A stretch of DNA of 64,000 bases. Source: an uncultured Agathobacter sp. Lineage in GTDB: Bacteria; Bacillota; Clostridia; Lachnospirales; Lachnospiraceae. The notes below the pieces were generated by a model, which made no database searches, was not told where the DNA came from, and worked only from the letters and a program-made list of their open reading frames with translations. The first letter of the stretch is position 1. Each line of letters starts with the position of its first letter. Positions 34,013 to 44,251 of this stretch are shown here, piece after piece. The position numbers and the translations under genes were made by a program. Location of the stretch: the NCBI GenBank assembly GCA_910587655.1, contig CAJUND010000002.1, positions 1 through 64,000 of the forward strand, read 5' to 3'.

Positions 34013-35121
34013 GCATATTTAATGTAGAATTAATAAAAACGGTCGATGACAGCTATGAAATTGAAATTGGCTATGACCTGATGAACCGTCTCATCGAGGA
34101 TCTGGAAACGGGACTTCTCGGTAAAATCAAAAAACTGTCTGTAATCACTGACAGCAATGTCAGGGACCTGTATGCCAAACCCATAAGCGAGCGGCTGGTG
34201 CAGTCGGGGTATAAGGTTGACATGTTTGTTTTTCCGGCGGGGGAAAAGAGCAAGACCAGGCAGACCAAGGAGCGGATAGAAGACGCGATGCTGGAAAAGG
34301 GCTACCGCAGGGACTGCGCCGTACTTGCAGTCGGCGGCGGCGTGGTAACGGATCTTGCGGGATTTCTTGCCGGTACCTATGGAAGAGGGGTTCCGTTTAT
34401 TAATTATGCAACAACACTGCTTGCTGCAGCCGATGCGTCGGTTGGCGGGAAAACCGCGGTGGATACGCCGCTTGCAACAAACTTGATCGGGCTGTTTAAC
34501 CAGCCGCAGAAGGTGTATCTGGATATCGCGGCGTGGAAGACGCTTCCGCGCAGGGAGATGGCGAGCGGACTGTCGGAGACGATGAAACATGCATGCCTTG
34601 CCAGCCGTGACATGTTTGAATTTATAGAGGAACACCTCGACGACATCTTCAGCTATAAGAGATTTGCCTGCGAATATATTGCAGAGAACAACTGCAAGAT
34701 TAAATATGCCGTTGTCATGAAGGACGAACGGGAGAGCGGTCTTCGGGAAGTGTTAAACCTTGGTCATACCGTAGGGCGTGCCATTGAGGCCGTCAGCGGT
34801 TACCGCCTGCTTCACGGTGAAGCGGTTGCCATCGGCATGGCGGCGCAGGTGATGCTTTCAGCAAGGCTTGGATACATGACAGAGGAAGAAGCGCTCCGTG
34901 TAACTGCGCTTTACGAACGTGCCGGGCTTCCGGTCACAATCCCGGACTACATAGACCGCGAAGCGCTGGTAAAAAAACTTTACACCGACAAAAAGGTGCG
35001 CGACGGAAAACTGCGTTTTGTATTACAGAAGGGAATCGGCGATGTTGTGGAATTTTCACCGGGCGTATTTGCAAAACCGCTGGAAGAGTCCCTTGCGCGT
35101 GAAATCATTATGGAATTATAA
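34009..35121 (+). CDS. aroB: 3-dehydroquinate synthase
   Basis: A 370-residue enzyme of the shikimate pathway (DAHP to 3-dehydroquinate). The NAD-binding region is AVGGGVVTDLAGFLAGTYGRG; catalytic and zinc motifs are DASVGGKTAVD, SGLSETMKHA, NLGHTVGRAIE and LLHGEAVAIGMAAQ. The start is GTG within the stop of the DUF2225 gene. No other aro genes are adjacent. The 3' end overlaps the convergent tmcAL gene by 14 bases, so both transcripts must end inside each other. Confidence 0.96.
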   Translation: MSIFNVELIKTVDDSYEIEIGYDLMNRLIEDLETGLLGKIKKLSVITDSNVRDLYAKPISERLVQSGYKVDMFVFPAGEKSKTRQTKERIEDAMLEKGYRRDCAVLAVGGGVVTDLAGFLAGTYGRGVPFINYATTLLAAADASVGGKTAVDTPLATNLIGLFNQPQKVYLDIAAWKTLPRREMASGLSETMKHACLASRDMFEFIEEHLDDIFSYKRFACEYIAENNCKIKYAVVMKDERESGLREVLNLGHTVGRAIEAVSGYRLLHGEAVAIGMAAQVMLSARLGYMTEEEALRVTALYERAGLPVTIPDYIDREALVKKLYTDKKVRDGKLRFVLQKGIGDVVEFSPGVFAKPLEESLAREIIMEL

Positions 35122-36373
35122 CAGGACTTGTTGTATATTCGTTCGGCAGAACCTCATTGCACTGCAGGGAAATAACACCGCGGTAAAGGCTGGCGGCATA
35201 AAGGTCTTTTTCAAACAGCTGCAGGGCGTTCGGATGAAGGATTTTTGAAGCATCCGCAACCTTGGTTACAAGGGGGACGGGTGCTTTTTTGCTGACGGCG
35301 GAAAGAAGCGGCGACGCTTCTTTTTTAAATCCAAGAATCCGCAGGTATAAGATGCCGTTTCCGCCCTGCAGCCTTTTGTAGTCATCTTTTGTGATTCCAA
35401 GCAGGATATGCAGCAGTACCCTGCATACACGGGTGTAAGTGACATCCCTGCTTTTTAACAGCGCGGCAAAGGAACGGAAGCCCAGATACTGCCAGAGTTC
35501 ATTCCGGATTTTTGCAGAGAGTGCCGGGGTACAGTCCGCAAACTTTTCATAGCCGGATTCCTGCAGTGAAAGCAGCCGTTCGTAAAGAACCGCGGAAAAT
35601 GCATCCATATCCGCAAGCTGTCCCCTTCTCCGGGCATTTACCAGGGACATCAGGCTGCTGTAGGGAACCCTGCGAAAGAGCATGGGATACAGAAGAAACG
35701 GTGCGCGTACATTAAATGCACGCTGGCGTACAGCCGTGGCTGAAATAAATTCCGTATGGACGTCTGTGCTGTAGTAGCCTGCCCCCACCCTTGGGATGGC
35801 GCACCCGCACAGTTTTCTGCTGTGGGTTTTGTTCCAGACGGCAATGGCTTTTTCGTATTCCAGGGCAAGAATGTTGTTGGGGCTGGAGAGAAAATCTGCG
35901 ATTTCCTCCCGGTCCCAGGTATATAAAAACTCGCAGAGCGCCTCCTGCCTTGCCTGCGGGTAACTGCAGCCCTTTTTCAGGGCGTCCGAAACCATATGGA
36001 AAAAACAGTCGGATTCCTCAGTCAGTGCAAAAACAAGTGCAGCCATCAGTTCTTCATTCTGTGTTTCGCAGCCATAGCAGATGATGTCTGCCCCGGCTTT
36101 TCCCAGAAGCTCCACGCCGGAAACGGCAAAATATTCCGCAGAGGCGCAGGCGGCAGTGACCGGAAGCTCAATCACAAGGTCGGAGCCGGATAAAAGGGCG
36201 GCTTTTGCGCGTGTATGCTTGTCTAAAATGGCAGGCAGGCCGCGCTGCACAAAATCACCGCTCATGGCAGTGATCATATAGTCTGCATTTGTCAGTTCCC
36301 TGGCCTGTTCCATCTGGTAACGGTGTCCGTTATGAAACGGATTGTATTCTGCAATGATTCCTGCGGTTTTCAT
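35108..36373 (-). CDS. tmcAL: tRNA(Met) cytidine acetate ligase
   Basis: A 421-residue nucleotidyltransferase-fold enzyme (formerly YlbM/DUF795) that forms N4-acetylcytidine at the wobble base of elongator tRNA-Met using acetate and ATP. The N-terminus GIIAEYNPFHNGH has the HxGH motif; MSGDFVQRG and DLVIELP follow as conserved family motifs. Divergent to ackA, whose acetate metabolism supplies a related substrate. The adjacency may be meaningful or fortuitous. Confidence 0.93.
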   Translation of the reverse strand: MKTAGIIAEYNPFHNGHRYQMEQARELTNADYMITAMSGDFVQRGLPAILDKHTRAKAALLSGSDLVIELPVTAACASAEYFAVSGVELLGKAGADIICYGCETQNEELMAALVFALTEESDCFFHMVSDALKKGCSYPQARQEALCEFLYTWDREEIADFLSSPNNILALEYEKAIAVWNKTHSRKLCGCAIPRVGAGYYSTDVHTEFISATAVRQRAFNVRAPFLLYPMLFRRVPYSSLMSLVNARRRGQLADMDAFSAVLYERLLSLQESGYEKFADCTPALSAKIRNELWQYLGFRSFAALLKSRDVTYTRVCRVLLHILLGITKDDYKRLQGGNGILYLRILGFKKEASPLLSAVSKKAPVPLVTKVADASKILHPNALQLFEKDLYAASLYRGVISLQCNEVLPNEYTTSPVIIP

Positions 36374-36440
36374 GGTCTGCCCCCTTTTGGCGAATATCTT
36401 TATTCCTACAACAATAACACAGATTTTCCCGAATTTCTAC

Positions 36441-36469
36441 TTGTATACCGGATAAATTCTGTTTATAAT
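36441..36469 (+). promoter_or_regulatory. ackA promoter
   Basis: TTGTAT (36441-36446) and TATAAT (36464-36469) with 17-base spacing, about 57 bases upstream of the start codon. Confidence 0.75.
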
Positions 36470-36525
36470 AAAATGCAGGGCATTTAAAAATTACCAAAAA
36501 ATACAAAAAAAGGGAGATTGCATTT

Positions 36526-37713
36526 ATGAACGTTTTAGTAATTAACTGCGGAAGCTCTTCCCTTAAGTACCAGCTGATTGAATCAGCATCAGAAGCAGTA
36601 CTTGCCAAGGGCTTGTGTGAAAGAATCGGAATTGACGGCAGACTGGTATACCAGAAAGCCGGACTGGATAAAGAAATTACAGAGGCTGCCATGCCTACCC
36701 ATAAAGAAGCCATCCAGATGGTGCTGGACGCACTTCACAATCCAGAGAGCGGCGCTGTGGCAGACCTGTCTGAAATCGGGGCTGTCGGACACCGTGTGGT
36801 ACACGGCGGGGAAAAGTTTTCCGGTTCTGTTGTACTGACAGATGAAGTATTAAAGGAAATTGAAGCCTGCAATGACCTTGCGCCGCTTCATAATCCTGCA
36901 AACCTGATTGGAATCCGTGCCTGCAGGGAACTGATGCCGGGTGTGCCGATGGTCGGGGTATTTGATACGGCATTCCACCAGACGATGCCAAAAAAAGCAT
37001 ACCTTTACGGACTTCCATATGAGTATTATGAAAAATACAAAGTAAGAAGATACGGCTTCCACGGAACCAGCCACAGCTTTGTATCCAAAAGACTGATTCA
37101 GTTTCTGAATCTGGATGCTTCTGCTTCAAAAGTAATCGTAGCACATCTTGGCAACGGCGCATCCATCAGTGCTGTTTTAAACGGTGAATGCGTGGATACC
37201 TCCATGGGACTGACGCCGCTTGAGGGACTTGTCATGGGAACCCGTTCCGGGGATATTGACCCTGCCATTATGGAGTTTATCGCTAAAAAAGAAAACCTGG
37301 ATATTACGGGCGTCATGAACGTATTAAACAAAAAATCCGGTGTCGAGGGGCTTTCCGGCGTGTCAAGCGATTTCCGTGACCTTGAAAAGGCTTATAACGA
37401 GGGAAATGAACGCGCGGTTTATGCCTGCGAGGTATTTGCCTACCGTGTGGCAAAATATATCGGTTCCTACGTGGCCGCCATGAACGGGGTGGATGCGATT
37501 GCATTTACTGCCGGAATCGGGGAAAATACCAGCTTTATCCGTGAAAAAATACTGGCATACCTGGGATATCTCGGCATTACCATGGACGAAGAGGCAAATC
37601 AGGTGCGCGGGGAGGAAAAGGTGATTTCCACACCGGATTCCAGGGTGACGGTCTGTGTCATCCCGACGAACGAAGAGCTTGCCATCTGCCGTGAGACGGT
37701 CGCACTGGTATAA
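36526..37713 (+). CDS. ackA: Acetate kinase
   Basis: A 395-residue ASKHA kinase making ATP from acetyl phosphate, the terminal step of acetate fermentation. Motifs are VLVINCGSSSLKYQL, VGHRVVHGGEKF, DTAFHQTMP, FHGTSHSFV, HLGNGASI and FTAGIGENT. The start has a strong GGGAG site. The partner phosphotransacetylase gene is not adjacent: tmcAL lies upstream and a DUF177 gene downstream, which has its own promoter. Confidence 0.97.
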   Translation: MNVLVINCGSSSLKYQLIESASEAVLAKGLCERIGIDGRLVYQKAGLDKEITEAAMPTHKEAIQMVLDALHNPESGAVADLSEIGAVGHRVVHGGEKFSGSVVLTDEVLKEIEACNDLAPLHNPANLIGIRACRELMPGVPMVGVFDTAFHQTMPKKAYLYGLPYEYYEKYKVRRYGFHGTSHSFVSKRLIQFLNLDASASKVIVAHLGNGASISAVLNGECVDTSMGLTPLEGLVMGTRSGDIDPAIMEFIAKKENLDITGVMNVLNKKSGVEGLSGVSSDFRDLEKAYNEGNERAVYACEVFAYRVAKYIGSYVAAMNGVDAIAFTAGIGENTSFIREKILAYLGYLGITMDEEANQVRGEEKVISTPDSRVTVCVIPTNEELAICRETVALV

Positions 37714-37722
37714 AAAAAGTTG

Positions 37723-37751
37723 TTGACAAAAGATGGCACGGTATGTATAAT
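37723..37751 (+). promoter_or_regulatory. Promoter of the yceD-rpmF operon
   Basis: TTGACA (37723-37728) and TATAAT (37746-37751) with 17-base spacing, immediately after the ackA stop; the leader is only about 20-25 bases. Confidence 0.88.
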
Positions 37752-37777
37752 TGTTTAGGTGTGAATAGGAGAGAATT

Positions 37778-38314
37778 GTGAAAATTGACCTTTCAATGAT
37801 TGCAAAGTCCATAAACGAGGAAACCGAAGCAGAGGTGGAGATTTCACTTGACATGTTTCGTTCCAGACTGGGAAATTTTCCTATTACAGAAAAAGCACCG
37901 GTAATGCTTCATATCAGCAATGAAGAGAATGCAGTGGTACGGATATCCGGCACTGTATCGGTTACGGTGAAGGTTCCGTGTGCGAGATGTTTAGAAGAGG
38001 TTTTTGTACCGGTTCGTTTTGACATTGACAAACAGCTGCGGATTGCAGGGGAAACAGATGCATGTACGCTGATTGATGATGAGATGGAAGAAACGGATTA
38101 CCTGCATGGATTTGAACTTGATGCAGACCAGCTCATTCATGATGAGATTCTTTTGAACTGGCCGATGAAAGTGTTGTGCAGGGATGACTGCAAAGGAATT
38201 TGCAGAGTCTGCGGGATGAACCTGAACAAAGGAGCCTGCAGTTGTCCTGAAACTGAGCCGGATCCAAGAATGGCTGCAATCCAGGATATATTTCACAAGT
38301 TTAAGGAGGTGTAA
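37778..38314 (+). CDS. yceD: YceD/DUF177 family protein
   Basis: A 178-residue DUF177 protein, a factor linked to 23S rRNA accumulation and almost always encoded directly before rpmF. Motifs are VPCARCLEE, DLDADQLIHDEILLNWPM-like segment (here DADQLIHDEILLNWPMKVLC) and CKGICRVCGMNLNKGAC, a Cys cluster. The start is GTG behind AGGAGA. rpmF begins four bases after the stop with its AAGGAGGTG site inside this gene's end. Confidence 0.9.
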   Translation: MKIDLSMIAKSINEETEAEVEISLDMFRSRLGNFPITEKAPVMLHISNEENAVVRISGTVSVTVKVPCARCLEEVFVPVRFDIDKQLRIAGETDACTLIDDEMEETDYLHGFELDADQLIHDEILLNWPMKVLCRDDCKGICRVCGMNLNKGACSCPETEPDPRMAAIQDIFHKFKEV

Positions 38315-38318
38315 ACAA

Positions 38319-38498
38319 ATGTCAATTTGTCCAAAGAATAAATCTTCTAAGGGTAGAAGAAACAGGAGAAGAGCAAACTGGAAGATGACTGTTCCGACCC
38401 TGGTCAAGTGCAGCAAGTGTGGCGAATTAATGGTTCCTCACAGAGTATGCATGAACTGCGGATCATATAACAAGAAAGAAATTATTCCGCAGGATTAA
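38319..38498 (+). CDS. rpmF: 50S ribosomal protein L32
   Basis: A 59-residue ribosomal protein. SICPKNKSSKGRRNRRRANW is the basic N-terminus and CSKCGELMVPHRVCMNCG the zinc-ribbon (four Cys), so it is the zinc-binding C+ form of L32. The ATG at 38319 has AAGGAGG upstream. A strong terminator follows. Confidence 0.97.
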   Translation: MSICPKNKSSKGRRNRRRANWKMTVPTLVKCSKCGELMVPHRVCMNCGSYNKKEIIPQD

Positions 38499-38510
38499 TT
38501 TTGCAAGATT

Positions 38511-38543
38511 AAGGCTTTCCGCAATCTGGAAAGCCTTTTTTTA
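38511..38543 (+). terminator. Terminator after rpmF
   Basis: AAGGCTTTCC and GGAAAGCCTT (10-bp perfect stem, 7-base loop) followed by a T run. Confidence 0.92.
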
Positions 38544-38586
38544 TATTAATAGAAAAGCAATATTTAAGGGAAGATGTAAAAAGCGA

Positions 38587-38615
38587 TTGATTTACAGGGA
38601 GAGATATAGTATATT
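38587..38615 (+). promoter_or_regulatory. plsX promoter
   Basis: TTGATT (38587-38592) and TATATT (38610-38615) with 17-base spacing, about 30 bases before the start. No FapR-type operator was recognised. Confidence 0.6.
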
Positions 38616-38643
38616 CTCTAAGTAGATGAGTGAGGAGGAAATT

Positions 38644-39690
38644 ATGGAGGCAGATACCAAAAAGCAGGACGGCCTGACAAAGGTTGCAGTGGATGCAATG
38701 GGCGGCGACAATGCCCCCGCAGCCGTCGTAAAGGGAGCTGTGGAGGCGGTTTCATCCCGCAGCGACATTAAGGTTTTTCTGGTTGGCCAGACAGACGCCA
38801 TTCAGAAAGAACTGGACAGGTACCAGTATCCGGGCGCACAGATTGAAATTGTGGAAGCTCCGGAAGTCATTGAAATGGCGGAACCGCCCGTACAGGCAGT
38901 CCGTAAAAAAAAGCAGTCATCAATTGTAATCGGCATGAATATGGTAAAGCAGAAGGAAGCAGACGCATTTGTTTCCGCCGGAAGTTCCGGGGCAGTACTT
39001 GTGGGCGGACAGACAATTGTCGGGCGGATTAAAGGCATCAAGCGTGCGCCGCTTGCACCGATGATTCCGACCGAGACGGGTGTTTCCCTGTTAATTGACT
39101 GCGGCGCAAATGTGGATGCAAGAGCTGAGCATCTCCTGCAGTTTGCCCAGATGGGTTCCATCTATATGGAGAACGTTGTGGGAATCAAAAATCCCCGTGT
39201 GGCGATTGTGAATATCGGCGCGGAGGAGGAAAAAGGGAATGCCCTCGTGAAGGAGACGTTTCCGCTTCTTTCCGCATGTAAGGAAATCAATTTTGTCGGA
39301 AGCATTGAGGCACGGGAAATTCCGCGCGGCGGTGCTGATGTAATTGTCTGTGAGGCGTTTGTCGGAAACGTCATTTTAAAGCTTTATGAAGGGCTCAGCT
39401 CCACGCTGGTCGGCGTAATCAAGCAGGCAATGCTCAGTACCTTAAAGAGTAAGATCGGTGCGTTTCTTGCTTTACCTGCATTAAAAAGCAGACTGAAGAC
39501 ATTTGATGCCAGCGAGTATGGCGGGGCGCCCCTGCTGGGACTGAACGGGCTGGTGGTAAAAAGCCACGGCAGTTCCAGTGAAAAGGAAATCACAAATTCA
39601 ATTTACCAGTGTGTGACGTTTCGGAAAGAGAACATAGGCGAAATTTTCAAAGAAAAAATTGCTGACTCAGGGAAAAGTAAAGAGGAGTAG
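38644..39690 (+). CDS. plsX: Phosphate acyltransferase PlsX
   Basis: A 348-residue enzyme that converts acyl-ACP to acyl phosphate for phospholipid synthesis, working with PlsY (encoded at 62.5 kb). Motifs are [12 protein letters not shown] near the N-terminus, [22 protein letters not shown] and [11 protein letters not shown]. The ATG at 38644 follows GAGGAGG; an in-frame ATG six codons upstream has no site. acpP follows 14 bases downstream. Confidence 0.96.
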   Translation: MEADTKKQDGLTKVAVDAMGGDNAPAAVVKGAVEAVSSRSDIKVFLVGQTDAIQKELDRYQYPGAQIEIVEAPEVIEMAEPPVQAVRKKKQSSIVIGMNMVKQKEADAFVSAGSSGAVLVGGQTIVGRIKGIKRAPLAPMIPTETGVSLLIDCGANVDARAEHLLQFAQMGSIYMENVVGIKNPRVAIVNIGAEEEKGNALVKETFPLLSACKEINFVGSIEAREIPRGGADVIVCEAFVGNVILKLYEGLSSTLVGVIKQAMLSTLKSKIGAFLALPALKSRLKTFDASEYGGAPLLGLNGLVVKSHGSSSEKEITNSIYQCVTFRKENIGEIFKEKIADSGKSKEE

Positions 39691-39704
39691 AAAGGAAATC
39701 AAAA

Positions 39705-39938
39705 ATGGAATTAGAAAAGCTGAAAAAAATTATTGTGGAAGTACTGAATGTAGAAGAGAACGACATTACGATGGACACGACCTTTATTGATGATCTGGGA
39801 GCTGATTCCCTGGATGTTTTCCAGATTATCATGGGGCTTGAGGAAGAATTTGATATTGAGATTCCAAATGAACAGGCAGAAAAAATTGTTACGGTTTCTG
39901 ATGCAGTGGAACAGATTAAAAATGCGCTGAATAATTAA
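39705..39938 (+). CDS. acpP: Acyl carrier protein
   Basis: A 77-residue acidic carrier protein. [15 protein letters not shown] contains the Ser (DSL, residue about 36) that receives 4'-phosphopantetheine. It carries growing fatty acids in the cytosol and delivers acyl chains to PlsX. The start has GAAAGGA upstream. A terminator follows, but rnc begins only about 20 bases beyond it. Confidence 0.97.
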   Translation: MELEKLKKIIVEVLNVEENDITMDTTFIDDLGADSLDVFQIIMGLEEEFDIEIPNEQAEKIVTVSDAVEQIKNALNN

Positions 39939-39950
39939 GGCAGGGTTTTT

Positions 39951-39979
39951 AAGGAGTCCGGTACGCGGACTCCTTATTT
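39951..39979 (+). terminator. Terminator between acpP and rnc
   Basis: AAGGAGTCCG and CGGACTCCTT (10-bp stem, 5-base loop) followed by ATTTT. The T tract is short, so read-through into rnc is likely; it may limit rnc/smc expression relative to acpP. Confidence 0.75.
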
Positions 39980-39997
39980 TAAAAAGGAGCAAATGAC

Positions 39998-40705
39998 ATG
40001 ACAGATTTAAGAGCATTTCAGGAAAAAATCGGATATGAGTTTGACAACAGGAACCTGCTGTTACAGGCGCTGACCCACAGTTCCTATGCAAACGAAAAAC
40101 ATATGAGAAAACTTTCTGACAATGAACGGCTGGAGTTTTTAGGGGACGCGGTTCTTGAGATTATTTCCAGTGATTATTTATTTGACAACTATCCAGAGCT
40201 GCCGGAAGGGGAGCTGACGAAGCTTCGGGCAAGTATTGTCTGTGAACCGACGCTTGCACTGTGCGCCTCAGAGATGTCCCTGGGGGATTTCCTTCTTCTT
40301 GGAAAAGGGGAAGACCAGACAGGCGGCAGAAAACGCAAATCTATTTTATCGGATGCGCTTGAAGCAGTCATCGGGGCGATTTATTTGGATGGTGGTTTTA
40401 CTAGTGCAAAAGAGTTTGTGTTAAAGTATATCCTGACCGATATCGAGCATAAGCAGCTCTTTTATGATAGCAAGACTATCCTGCAGGAGGTTGTGCAGGG
40501 GGAACATGAACAGCTGACCTATACGCTGACTGCGGAATCGGGACCGGACCATAATAAGAGCTTTACCGTGGATGTGTGCGTCGGCGATAAAATACTTGGA
40601 ACGGGAACCGGCCATACCAAAAAAGCAGCAGAGCAGGAGGCGGCATACCAGGCGCTTCTTATGATCCAGGGGAAAGGGACGGGGCATGTATTTAAAAAGC
40701 ATTGA
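39998..40705 (+). CDS. rnc: Ribonuclease III
   Basis: A 235-residue double-strand RNA endonuclease for rRNA maturation and mRNA decay. The catalytic signature NERLEFLGDAVLE is near residues 43-55 with a second acidic site (LSDALEAVIGAIYLDGG) near 120; a C-terminal dsRNA-binding domain follows (GTGTGHTKKAAEQEAA). The start follows AAAGGAG. The 3' end overlaps smc by 20 bases. Confidence 0.97.
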   Translation: MTDLRAFQEKIGYEFDNRNLLLQALTHSSYANEKHMRKLSDNERLEFLGDAVLEIISSDYLFDNYPELPEGELTKLRASIVCEPTLALCASEMSLGDFLLLGKGEDQTGGRKRKSILSDALEAVIGAIYLDGGFTSAKEFVLKYILTDIEHKQLFYDSKTILQEVVQGEHEQLTYTLTAESGPDHNKSFTVDVCVGDKILGTGTGHTKKAAEQEAAYQALLMIQGKGTGHVFKKH

Positions 40706-43700
40706 AGTACAGGGCTTTAAGTCCTTTGCAAACAAAATAGTATTTGATTTTCACCAGGGCATCACGGGAATCGTCGGACCAAACGGAAGCGGAAAAAGCA
40801 ATGTTGCGGATGCGGTGCGGTGGGTGCTTGGTGAACAGTCGGTCAAGCAGCTGCGCGGTTCTTCCATGCAGGATGTCATTTTTGCCGGAACAGAAAACCG
40901 GAAACCGTTAAGCTATGCGTATGTTGCCATTACACTGGATAATGCCGACCACAAGCTTGCCATTGATTTTGAAGAGGTAACGGTGGCAAGGCGTCTGTAC
41001 CGTTCCGGGGAAAGCGAGTACCTGTTAAACGGAAACCCGTGCCGTTTAAAACAGGTGTCAGAGCTTTTTTACGATACCGGTATCGGAAAAGAGGGGTACT
41101 CCATTATCGGACAGGGACAGATTGACCGGATTTTAAGCGGCAAGCCGGAAGAGCGCAGGGAGCTGTTTGACGAGGCGGCAGGAATCGTAAAATTTAAAAA
41201 ACGTAAGGTGACCGCACAGAAAAAGCTGGAAAACGAAAGGGAAAACCTTGTCCGTGTCAACGACATTCTTGCAGAGCTGGAACGGCAGGTGGGACCGCTG
41301 GAGCAGCAGTCTGAAAAGGCAAAAACCTACCTGAAGAAAAAAGAAGAATTAAAAGAATATGATATCAATATGTTTCTGCTGGAAACAGAGCGAATCGCCG
41401 GCGAATTAAAAGAAGCTGATGAGAAATTCCGGATTGCGGACGAACAGCTGAAAGAAAGCAACCAGGCACACGAAAAAATCAAGGAAGAATATGAAAAGCT
41501 CGGACAGGACATGGAAGATATGGATGAAAAAATCAATTCCATCCGTGAAAACATCAACAGTACTTCCATGATGCGTGAAAAGCTGGAGAGCCAGATTCAG
41601 ATTTTGCAGGAACAGATACATACGGCGGAAATGACGGACGAGCATTTACAGAGCCGCCTGGATGCCATCGAGCAGGAAAAAAGCGCGCGTCTTGCTGAAA
41701 AAGCAGGCTATGACGCCGAAAAGGTGAAGCTGGATGAAAAGCTGACGGAAATTGAAAAACAAAAAGAAGCAGCGCAGGAGAAACTTGCCGAAATCCAGAA
41801 AACCATTGCAGAATGCAATGCCGGAATGGAAAGCGGTCAGAAAGAGCTGTATGAGCTGTTAAACAACAAAGCTGAAATCCAGTCAAAGCAGCAGCGTTTT
41901 GATACCATGCTCGAACAGATTGCCATCCGTAAGGCGGAACTGGGAAAACGCCTGCTGGACAGAAAAACGCAGGAGTCGGATTTAAATGCCGTACTGCAGG
42001 AATACCAGAATGAATACAACAGGGTAAGCCAGTCCATTGGAGAGTTAAAGGAACAGGAAGACGGGCTGCTGAAAAAAGAAAAAGACTGGAAGTTTAAGCG
42101 TCAGGAAAACAGACGGCTGTTTGAAGAGAAACAGACGCAGTACCATAAAAAACAGTCAAGGCTGGAATCTTTAAAAAACATTGCGGAGCGTTATGACGGT
42201 TATGGAAACAGTATCCGCAAAGTCATGGAGCAGAAAAAAGACCATCCGGGTCTGCTTGGCGTCGTATCCGACCTGATTCAGGTGGAGAAAAAATATGAAA
42301 CGGCAATCGAAACGGCACTTGCCGGAAACATTCAGAACATTGTAACCGAGGATGAAAAAACGGCAAAGGAAATGATTGCGTTCTTAAAAAAGAACCGCGG
42401 GGGACGTGCCACGTTTTTGCCTCTGACCAGCGTAAAGGCAAGGGCAAATCCCAAAAACGAAGCGGCATTAAATGAGCCGGGAGTCATCGGAACGGCAAAC
42501 CAGCTGGTCCGCTGTGAGAAAAAATATGATGAAGTCGCGGCTTATCTGCTGGGACGCGTGCTTGTGGTGGAAGATATCGACCATGCGCTTGCCCTTGCGA
42601 AGAAAAACCATTACAGCCTGCATATGGTGACGCTGGAGGGCGAATATTTAAGTCCGGGCGGAGCCATGACCGGAGGCGCATTTAAAAATTCCTCAAACCT
42701 TCTTGCCAGAAAGCGTGAGATTGAAGAGCTGGAGCAGGAGGTTTTATCGATTTCCGAAGAAATTCAGGAATTAAAAGACCGCAGGGAGGATATTACCACT
42801 GCGCTTGAATTAAATGCGGATGAACTGGAAAACGTAAAGAATAAGCTGCAGGAACAGTATATTCTGCAGAATACAGCAAGGCTGAATGTGGAGCAGGCAA
42901 AGCAGCAGCGGGATAAAAGTGAAGAGATTTTCTCCGGACTTATGGGCGAAAAGGAGCAGATGGAGAACCAGATTGCAGAAATTGACAGCAGCAAAAAGCA
43001 GATTCAGGGCGAAATCGAATTTTCCGGCAGACGGGAGCAGGAGATTAATGAGGAATCCGAAAAGTTCCAGAAACAGCTGGAGGAACAGGGGCTTTTGGAA
43101 AGCAAAGCCAGCGGGGAACTCTCAAAAATCCAGCTGGAACAGGCGAATATCAGCCAGAGCGCAGAGTTTACAACGGTCAATATCGAGCGTATTAACGGGG
43201 AAATCGAAAAGTTTGAGGCAGAGAAAAAGGAGCTTCTGGAGAATGCCAAAAATTCCAAAGAAGACGCCGAAAAGAAGCGCAGGGACATTGAGGAAATCCA
43301 AAAGACCATTGCAGCTTCTGCAGATTCCCGCGGCGGAATGGAAGCCGAGTTAAAAGAAAGCGTTGCGAAAAAAGAACAGATGTCAGCGGATTACCGCGGA
43401 TTTTTCCAGAAGCAGGAGGAGATTTCCGCAAAGTGCAATGACCTCGACAAAGAAATTTTCCGCTTAAACAGCATAAGGGAAAAGCTAAAAGAGGCAGGCG
43501 AATACCAGAAAAACTATCTCTGGGAGGAGTACGAGCTGACAAAGCATGCGGCAATTGAACTGCGGAAAGAGGAATATGACGACCTTGCCGCACTCAAAAA
43601 GCTTGTTGCCGCCGTTAAGGATGAAATCCGAAAGCTCGGCACGGTAAATGTCAATGCCATTGAGGAATACAAAGAGATATCCGAACGTTATACCTTTTTA

Positions 43701-44246
43701 AAGGGACAGCATGACGACCTGGTGGAAGCGGAACAGACGTTAATCGGAGTCATTGAGGACCTGGACAACGGCATGCGCATCCAGTTTGCGGAAAAGTTCA
43801 AGGAAATCCAGAGGGAATTTGACAAGTCCTTTAAGCATCTGTTCGGAGGCGGACACGGCTCCCTGGAGCTGGTGGAGGATGAGGATATCTTAGAATGCGG
43901 AATCCGGATTATTGCACAGCCGCCGGGCAAAAAGCTCCAGAACATGATGCAGATGTCCGGCGGGGAAAAGGCATTAACCGCCATTGCGCTTTTATTTGCC
44001 ATCCAGGCATTAAAGCCGTCGCCGTTTTGTCTTCTGGACGAGATTGAAGCGGCGCTGGATGATTCAAATGTCACACGTTTTGCCGGATATCTGAACAAGC
44101 TGACAAAAAATACCCAGTTTATTGTAATTACCCACAGACGCGGGACAATGACTGCGGCAGACCGCCTTTACGGAATCACCATGCAGGAAAAAGGAATATC
44201 CACGCTGGTTTCCGTAAACCTGATTGAGAACGATTTGGAGGAGTGA
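40686..44246 (+). CDS. smc: Chromosome segregation protein SMC
   Basis: A 1186-residue condensin ATPase. Walker A GPNGSGKSNVADAV is at the N-terminus; a long coiled coil runs from about residue 165 to 500; the hinge is around 520-650; a second coiled coil follows; the C-terminal head has signature MSGGEKALTAIALLFA and Walker B FCLLDEIEAALDD. The head-hinge-head layout is complete. ftsY follows with a four-base-scale junction, so rnc-smc-ftsY are translationally linked. Confidence 0.97.
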   Translation: MYLKSIEVQGFKSFANKIVFDFHQGITGIVGPNGSGKSNVADAVRWVLGEQSVKQLRGSSMQDVIFAGTENRKPLSYAYVAITLDNADHKLAIDFEEVTVARRLYRSGESEYLLNGNPCRLKQVSELFYDTGIGKEGYSIIGQGQIDRILSGKPEERRELFDEAAGIVKFKKRKVTAQKKLENERENLVRVNDILAELERQVGPLEQQSEKAKTYLKKKEELKEYDINMFLLETERIAGELKEADEKFRIADEQLKESNQAHEKIKEEYEKLGQDMEDMDEKINSIRENINSTSMMREKLESQIQILQEQIHTAEMTDEHLQSRLDAIEQEKSARLAEKAGYDAEKVKLDEKLTEIEKQKEAAQEKLAEIQKTIAECNAGMESGQKELYELLNNKAEIQSKQQRFDTMLEQIAIRKAELGKRLLDRKTQESDLNAVLQEYQNEYNRVSQSIGELKEQEDGLLKKEKDWKFKRQENRRLFEEKQTQYHKKQSRLESLKNIAERYDGYGNSIRKVMEQKKDHPGLLGVVSDLIQVEKKYETAIETALAGNIQNIVTEDEKTAKEMIAFLKKNRGGRATFLPLTSVKARANPKNEAALNEPGVIGTANQLVRCEKKYDEVAAYLLGRVLVVEDIDHALALAKKNHYSLHMVTLEGEYLSPGGAMTGGAFKNSSNLLARKREIEELEQEVLSISEEIQELKDRREDITTALELNADELENVKNKLQEQYILQNTARLNVEQAKQQRDKSEEIFSGLMGEKEQMENQIAEIDSSKKQIQGEIEFSGRREQEINEESEKFQKQLEEQGLLESKASGELSKIQLEQANISQSAEFTTVNIERINGEIEKFEAEKKELLENAKNSKEDAEKKRRDIEEIQKTIAASADSRGGMEAELKESVAKKEQMSADYRGFFQKQEEISAKCNDLDKEIFRLNSIREKLKEAGEYQKNYLWEEYELTKHAAIELRKEEYDDLAALKKLVAAVKDEIRKLGTVNVNAIEEYKEISERYTFLKGQHDDLVEAEQTLIGVIEDLDNGMRIQFAEKFKEIQREFDKSFKHLFGGGHGSLELVEDEDILECGIRIIAQPPGKKLQNMMQMSGGEKALTAIALLFAIQALKPSPFCLLDEIEAALDDSNVTRFAGYLNKLTKNTQFIVITHRRGTMTAADRLYGITMQEKGISTLVSVNLIENDLEE

Positions 44247-44251
44247 TGCTG